DNA from: JBBSEX01 sp038239345
Lineage (GTDB): Bacteria > Acidobacteriota > Terriglobia > Bryobacterales > Bryobacteraceae
DNA length: 64,000 bases
Direction of reading: 5' to 3'
Assembly (NCBI GenBank): GCA_038239345.1
Contig: JBBSEX010000016.1
Coordinates: 69,049 to 133,048, forward strand
Under the pieces are notes generated by a model that ran no database searches, was not told where the DNA came from, and worked only from the letters and a program-made list of their open reading frames with translations. Each line of letters starts with the position of its first letter. The stretch's first letter is position 1. Shown here piece by piece: positions 60,701 through 64,000 of the stretch. A program made the translations under genes and the position numbers.

Positions 60701-61717
60701 TTCTTTCGCCGTCGGCTTTAGAACCGCGTGGCCGATCTGTCCATTTAGCCCTTCATCCGGCTTGGCCATATTGCCGCCACCGAACCAGACTCGGATGTCG
60801 CCGTTTTTTTGTACTTCCACGCTTGGGTCGCACATGATTTTTGAATCCCAGGCTTCATCGCCCGCCAGCAGGGCGGTACGTCCGGAACGCTCCCAGTTCA
60901 CGCCATCGGTGGAGCGCGCCAAGCCGGTTTTCCGATATTCCCGATTGTCGCGGCCGGTGTAGAGCATCCAGTAATAGCCATCTTGCGCCCAGACTGCCGG
61001 TTCACCCAGGCCCACGCCATCCCAGGAATCCTTGTTGCCCAATTCGAGAATCGGATTGGCTTGCAATTTCTCCCACTTTTCGCCGCTCTTGGACCGCGCT
61101 ACGCCAAGACGCTGGCGGTGGGCGCGATCAATCCCGGTGTAATACAGATAGAAATAAGACCCAACCTGAATGACGTACGGATCAGCCGCTCCACCTTCGT
61201 CCCAACTGCCGCGCGGGCCTACTTCGAGAACAGGTTTATCGTTCTTCTTCCAGGCGATGCCATCGGAGGACCGCGCCAGGCCGATCTGGAATGGGGAACC
61301 AGCCTGATACCAGTAAAGAAACTCACCATCGTCATCGACTGCCGAGCCATTCGCCGCGATGTATTTGCCTTCCCATGTGGCCGGATTGGGCGAGAGTACC
61401 GGCTGCGGCTGCTTCTCCCAACTCAGGCCGTCGGAAGATTTGGCTAAGCCGGTATGCCAGGTTTTTCCATCGAAGCCGGAATAGAAGTTGTAGTAAGTCT
61501 TTCCGCGGCGCACCACTGAGGGATTGAGAACGTCGCTCGAATCCCATTCGCCGCCTCCGCCACGAGGCACGACGGGCCCGCGGGTCACTTCCCATGTGTA
61601 GGAGTCATGATCGGGGACGGGCTTTCCAGGCGGTTGCGGCAGAACGAACTCGGAGTATTTACTGCTGCACGACGACAGCAACAAACCAGCTATCAAGAGT
61701 AGAACGTATTTTCTCAT
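60698..61717 (-). CDS. Glycosyl-hydrolase-like five-bladed beta-propeller lipoprotein
   Basis: A 339-residue lipoprotein (lipobox LSSC, Cys17). The mature part repeats sections like GLAKSSDGLSWEKQPQPVLS, GLARSSDGIAWKKNDKPVLE and GLARSTDGVNWERSGRTALL, each a blade of a five-bladed propeller as in GH32/43/68 and related families. DPYVIQVGSYFYLYYTG and EPAVWAQDGYYWMLYTGRD fit the catalytic-site region, but acidic residues cannot be assigned with confidence. Its ATG overlaps the kinase stop by 4 bases. Sugar hydrolysis at the cell surface is possible; purely binding is an alternative. Confidence 0.82.
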   Translation of the reverse strand: MRKYVLLLIAGLLLSSCSSKYSEFVLPQPPGKPVPDHDSYTWEVTRGPVVPRGGGGEWDSSDVLNPSVVRRGKTYYNFYSGFDGKTWHTGLAKSSDGLSWEKQPQPVLSPNPATWEGKYIAANGSAVDDDGEFLYWYQAGSPFQIGLARSSDGIAWKKNDKPVLEVGPRGSWDEGGAADPYVIQVGSYFYLYYTGIDRAHRQRLGVARSKSGEKWEKLQANPILELGNKDSWDGVGLGEPAVWAQDGYYWMLYTGRDNREYRKTGLARSTDGVNWERSGRTALLAGDEAWDSKIMCDPSVEVQKNGDIRVWFGGGNMAKPDEGLNGQIGHAVLKPTAKE

Positions 61718-62850
61718 GCGGGAATTCGAATCTTCAGTCCAGCGCCTTGGCCGGGGCGCGATTCCACGTACAAATCGCCATTCAGGATGCGCACTCGGCG
61801 CTTGATGCTGGTGGGGCCAAGACGCAGCAACTCCAGTTCGTCCAGATTATAGGCGCCGCTAAACGGAAACCCGCCGCCATTGTCTTCAATGGAGATTTCG
61901 ATGCAATTGTCGGTCTTATCGATGTTGACGGCAACGCGCGTCGCTTTGGAGTGCTTCTGCACATTGTTCAATGCCTCGCGGACCAGGTGCAGCATTTCGA
62001 GCGAGAGCTCAGTCTCTGGAGGGTCGGCGAAATCGCCACTGGTGAATGACGTAGAGAGGCCAGTATCGCGCTGGAATTGTTCCACCATTCGGCTCAACGA
62101 AGCGCTGAGACTCATGCCTTCCTCAGGGGGACGCATACTGCGCACGAACGACCGTAATTCGTTCACTTGTCCCTTGCAGATATCCTGCAACTGGCGCAAT
62201 TCATCCAGAGCGGCAGCGGCATCCCGGCCCATCAATTTCTTGATGATCTCCAGGCGCATTTGAAAGCTGATGAAGCTCTGCAGAGGGCCGTCGTGGAAAT
62301 CCGCGGCGATGCGCTCCCGTTCCGATTCGCGAGCCACTTGGGCATCGTAGCGATATAGAACGGATTGCCGCGCCGCATTCCACAGCCGCGCTTCCAGGTA
62401 GCGTTTTTGCAAAACGAAAACCACGCAGAGTGCACCCGTACAGGCGATGACGGGCGCAAGGATTGGATATTGAACCGGTATCAGCAATAGAGTCCAGGTG
62501 AGCGTCACGATATAAAGCGCCGAGACGACGCGCCAGTCCTGCAAAACCACGGCTTCGGCCATCACGTAAGCGTATAGCAGGATTGTTATCCATAACGCTG
62601 GAGTAGATATGCAAATGGAAATCCACACCAGTAAATACAAAGTGTCGATCAGCAGGGCGACATTCGAGTATGCCCGGCCGTCCAGGTTGCGCCAGGCGGC
62701 CGCCCCGACTGCATAAATCATATACAGCAGAAGCAGACCCGTCAGGATCGAGATCGCCCGCTCCGATCTCATGATGAAGATCGCGAAACTGGCGCATCCC
62801 AGCACTGCCCGAGAAATACTCAGCGACTGACGCCAGATGTGCGGAAGCAT
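61714..62850 (-). CDS. Membrane sensor histidine kinase (HisKA_3, LiaS/NarX-type)
   Basis: A 378-residue kinase with about five N-terminal membrane helices (residues 10-150), the dimerization/phospho-acceptor motif AADFHDGPLQSFISFQMRLE (His186) and an ATPase domain with VREALNNVQKHSKATRV (N box) and EDNGGGFPFSG (G1). The G2 region reads LGPTSIKRRVRILNG, a variant of the usual GLxGMxER. No response regulator gene is adjacent. It begins 12 bases after the upstream methyltransferase-like gene and overlaps the next gene, so the three are one operon. Confidence 0.88.
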   Translation of the reverse strand: MLPHIWRQSLSISRAVLGCASFAIFIMRSERAISILTGLLLLYMIYAVGAAAWRNLDGRAYSNVALLIDTLYLLVWISICISTPALWITILLYAYVMAEAVVLQDWRVVSALYIVTLTWTLLLIPVQYPILAPVIACTGALCVVFVLQKRYLEARLWNAARQSVLYRYDAQVARESERERIAADFHDGPLQSFISFQMRLEIIKKLMGRDAAAALDELRQLQDICKGQVNELRSFVRSMRPPEEGMSLSASLSRMVEQFQRDTGLSTSFTSGDFADPPETELSLEMLHLVREALNNVQKHSKATRVAVNIDKTDNCIEISIEDNGGGFPFSGAYNLDELELLRLGPTSIKRRVRILNGDLYVESRPGQGAGLKIRIPA

Positions 62851-62862
62851 ACGAAGATTGAA

Positions 62863-63411
62863 TTATCGCCTATAAAGATAAAGCCGGTGACTGCGGCCCT
62901 CGCCGTCGTCATCGATGTCCTGTACCTTCACCGGCGTCCAGCCCGCGATTTCGAAATCGTGAGCGACGATTCGAGCGCCTTTCTTTAACTGCCTCTCAAG
63001 CAGTGGCCGTACTTTATCATTGGAAACGGGTAATAGGTAGACGGTGATTAAGTCGGCTCTCGAATAGTCCTGATCCATGATGTCGCCTTGGATGATATGA
63101 GCCTTCTTGTGAAGGTGCAGGCTTTTAATGCTGGCCTCACTCTGCTTGCACAGGCCGGGCTCATACTCCACGCCATAAGCGTCGGCCGCGAATTTCTGGG
63201 CTGCCATGATCACGATGCGGCCATCTCCGCTGCCAAGATCGAAAACTTCTTCACCAGCTTTGAGCTCGCCTAATTGGAGCATCTTTTCGACGATGAGCGG
63301 AGGCGATGGGACATAGGGAGCAAACTTTTCTACCGCCTTCTGCTGGCAAAACGATGTTTGCATGGAAAGCAACAAACACGGAAGTAAAGCCACCAGTGTC
63401 CGGTAGACCAT
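62863..63411 (-). CDS. Exported class I SAM methyltransferase-fold protein
   Basis: A 182-residue protein with a signal peptide (residues 1-22, SFCQQ) followed by a class I methyltransferase fold: EEVFDLGSGDGRIVIMAAQK is motif I, GVEYEPGLCKQSEASIKS follows, and DLITVYLLPVSNDKVRPLLE is motif IV-like. Cytoplasmic relatives use S-adenosylmethionine, which is not known in the periplasm, so an exported copy is curious. Such proteins occur in other genomes; a non-catalytic use or a wrong signal-peptide reading are both possible. Confidence 0.78.
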   Translation of the reverse strand: MVYRTLVALLPCLLLSMQTSFCQQKAVEKFAPYVPSPPLIVEKMLQLGELKAGEEVFDLGSGDGRIVIMAAQKFAADAYGVEYEPGLCKQSEASIKSLHLHKKAHIIQGDIMDQDYSRADLITVYLLPVSNDKVRPLLERQLKKGARIVAHDFEIAGWTPVKVQDIDDDGEGRSHRLYLYRR

Positions 63412-63860
63412 GAGTTCCAGCGTAACTCATGTCAGCGTGAAGGTTCGAGTTCGGGAACTGGCGGCGGCCCCTCGGAACGCCAGAAAAATGGCAACCCCAA
63501 GCATCGGCCATAGAAGCGGGCATCGTAGGAGACCGACGTACTGGCCAGCGCGCTTTCGGATCGCCCAGTATTCCCGCAACACGCGTTCAATCCACAGCAG
63601 CCCGAGCCGTCCTCGCCACCCATCACCACGCCGAACCTGCCTAGCATTCGTTGAGCAAATCCGGAAACACCACGTGCGAGTTGTTCTCAAAGCCGTCGTT
63701 GATGAGCTGGCCGTTCCCGTATGGCGCGGTGGGATTCAGCAGCAGAGCGTTGCCGGTTGGATCCCGAACCGACCGCCACATAGTTAATCGAGACTGCCTG
63801 CAAAATTCTGGGAGAACACTGTGGGAAAGAATACTGGGGACGTCCTGATCTTTCCCCTGA
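63412..63860. other. Gap without recognised gene
   Basis: About 450 bases with only short frames in several readings. A 46-codon frame on minus (63641-63781; NALLLNPTAPYGNGQLINDG) has plausible composition but no recognised family and may be a fragment. No tRNA, repeat or terminator seen. Confidence 0.4.
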
Positions 63861-64000
63861 TCACGCTATCGATAATATGATGGACCGCTCTGTCCCCAAT
63901 TGTTGCTGTCCCACCGGCTTCTTCGGCCGCCCTGGAGATCTCCATTGCCGACCGAAATGCGCTTCCAGTTTACCGATAAATTCACTGTCGCCGAACGGTC
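63861..64000 (-). mobile_element. C-terminal end of a probable IS200-like/REP-associated transposase (partial)
   Basis: An open frame on minus enters at the window end and stops at TGA 63863-63861. Its first part, PFGDSEFIGKLEAHFGRQWR and then SPGRPKK, resembles the C-terminal tail of REP-associated tyrosine (Y1) transposases, which end in a GRPRK-like segment. Only about 46 residues are visible, so the family call needs the next stretch of sequence. Confidence 0.45.

Noticed and set aside
63427..63690. 87-codon minus-strand frame in the terminal gap
   Set aside because: Arg-rich translation typical of a non-coding frame; competing frames of equal quality.

Overview
This window is a gene-dense piece of a moderately GC-rich bacterial chromosome, most likely an Acidobacteriota member of the Solibacter/Bryobacter type. 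The assignment is an inference from gene content: an Oar-like TonB-dependent receptor with a carboxypeptidase-regulatory N-terminal domain, DUF6807 (PmoA-like) and ThuA proteins, a BamA with a Gln/Pro-rich N-terminus, an IF-2 with a very long Pro-rich linker, and two Skp/OmpH paralogues. All names come from reading translated motifs; no database search was possible.

Layout. 1-4476 holds the 3' part of a cyclic beta-glucan synthase-like membrane glycosyltransferase that stops before the usual GH94 module. 4486-8524 holds a TetR regulator, a sigma/anti-sigma/Spy-like operon and a GGDEF-EAL protein. 8653-10200 is an acyl-CoA carboxylase beta subunit. 10529-16849 is a surface-polysaccharide cluster: PilZ-like protein, WecA-type transferase, two GT2 enzymes and two sugar-transferase-like proteins that both lack the catalytic Asp-Glu dyad. 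16846-22138 holds a TonB receptor, a molybdopterin-type protein cut by an in-frame TGA, and an aldehyde dehydrogenase. 22179-29245 is a run of minus-strand genes: a YnjBCD-like ABC importer, an SDR, an exported acetamidase, Skp and a lone groES. 29365-42678 runs mostly on plus: glnE, an EamA exporter, dgt, a decayed MFS gene, a U32 peptidase-like protein, a Nudix protein and murB. 42722-56100 is minus: skp2-bamA, hemY, hemE, apbE, then rbfA-DUF503-infB-nusA-rimP. 56262-64000 is a mixed accessory end with a frameshifted WG-repeat gene, a GT2, ThuA, an AT-richer SEC-C gene between two G-rich inverted repeats, a histidine kinase operon and a transposase tail.

How the parts fit. The housekeeping blocks (translation factors, haem, outer-membrane assembly, cell wall, nitrogen regulation) look intact. 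The most unusual material is (a) the paired catalytic-dead-looking phosphoglycosyl transferases next to an intact WecA-type enzyme, (b) RNA structures in the rimP-nusA operon: a leader terminator overlapping an alternative pairing, and a perfect 10-bp stem between rimP and nusA, (c) the G-rich tracts that begin exactly at the TAG stop codons on both sides of the SEC-C island, and (d) several genes caught in decay. No CRISPR array, rRNA or tRNA gene was recognised.
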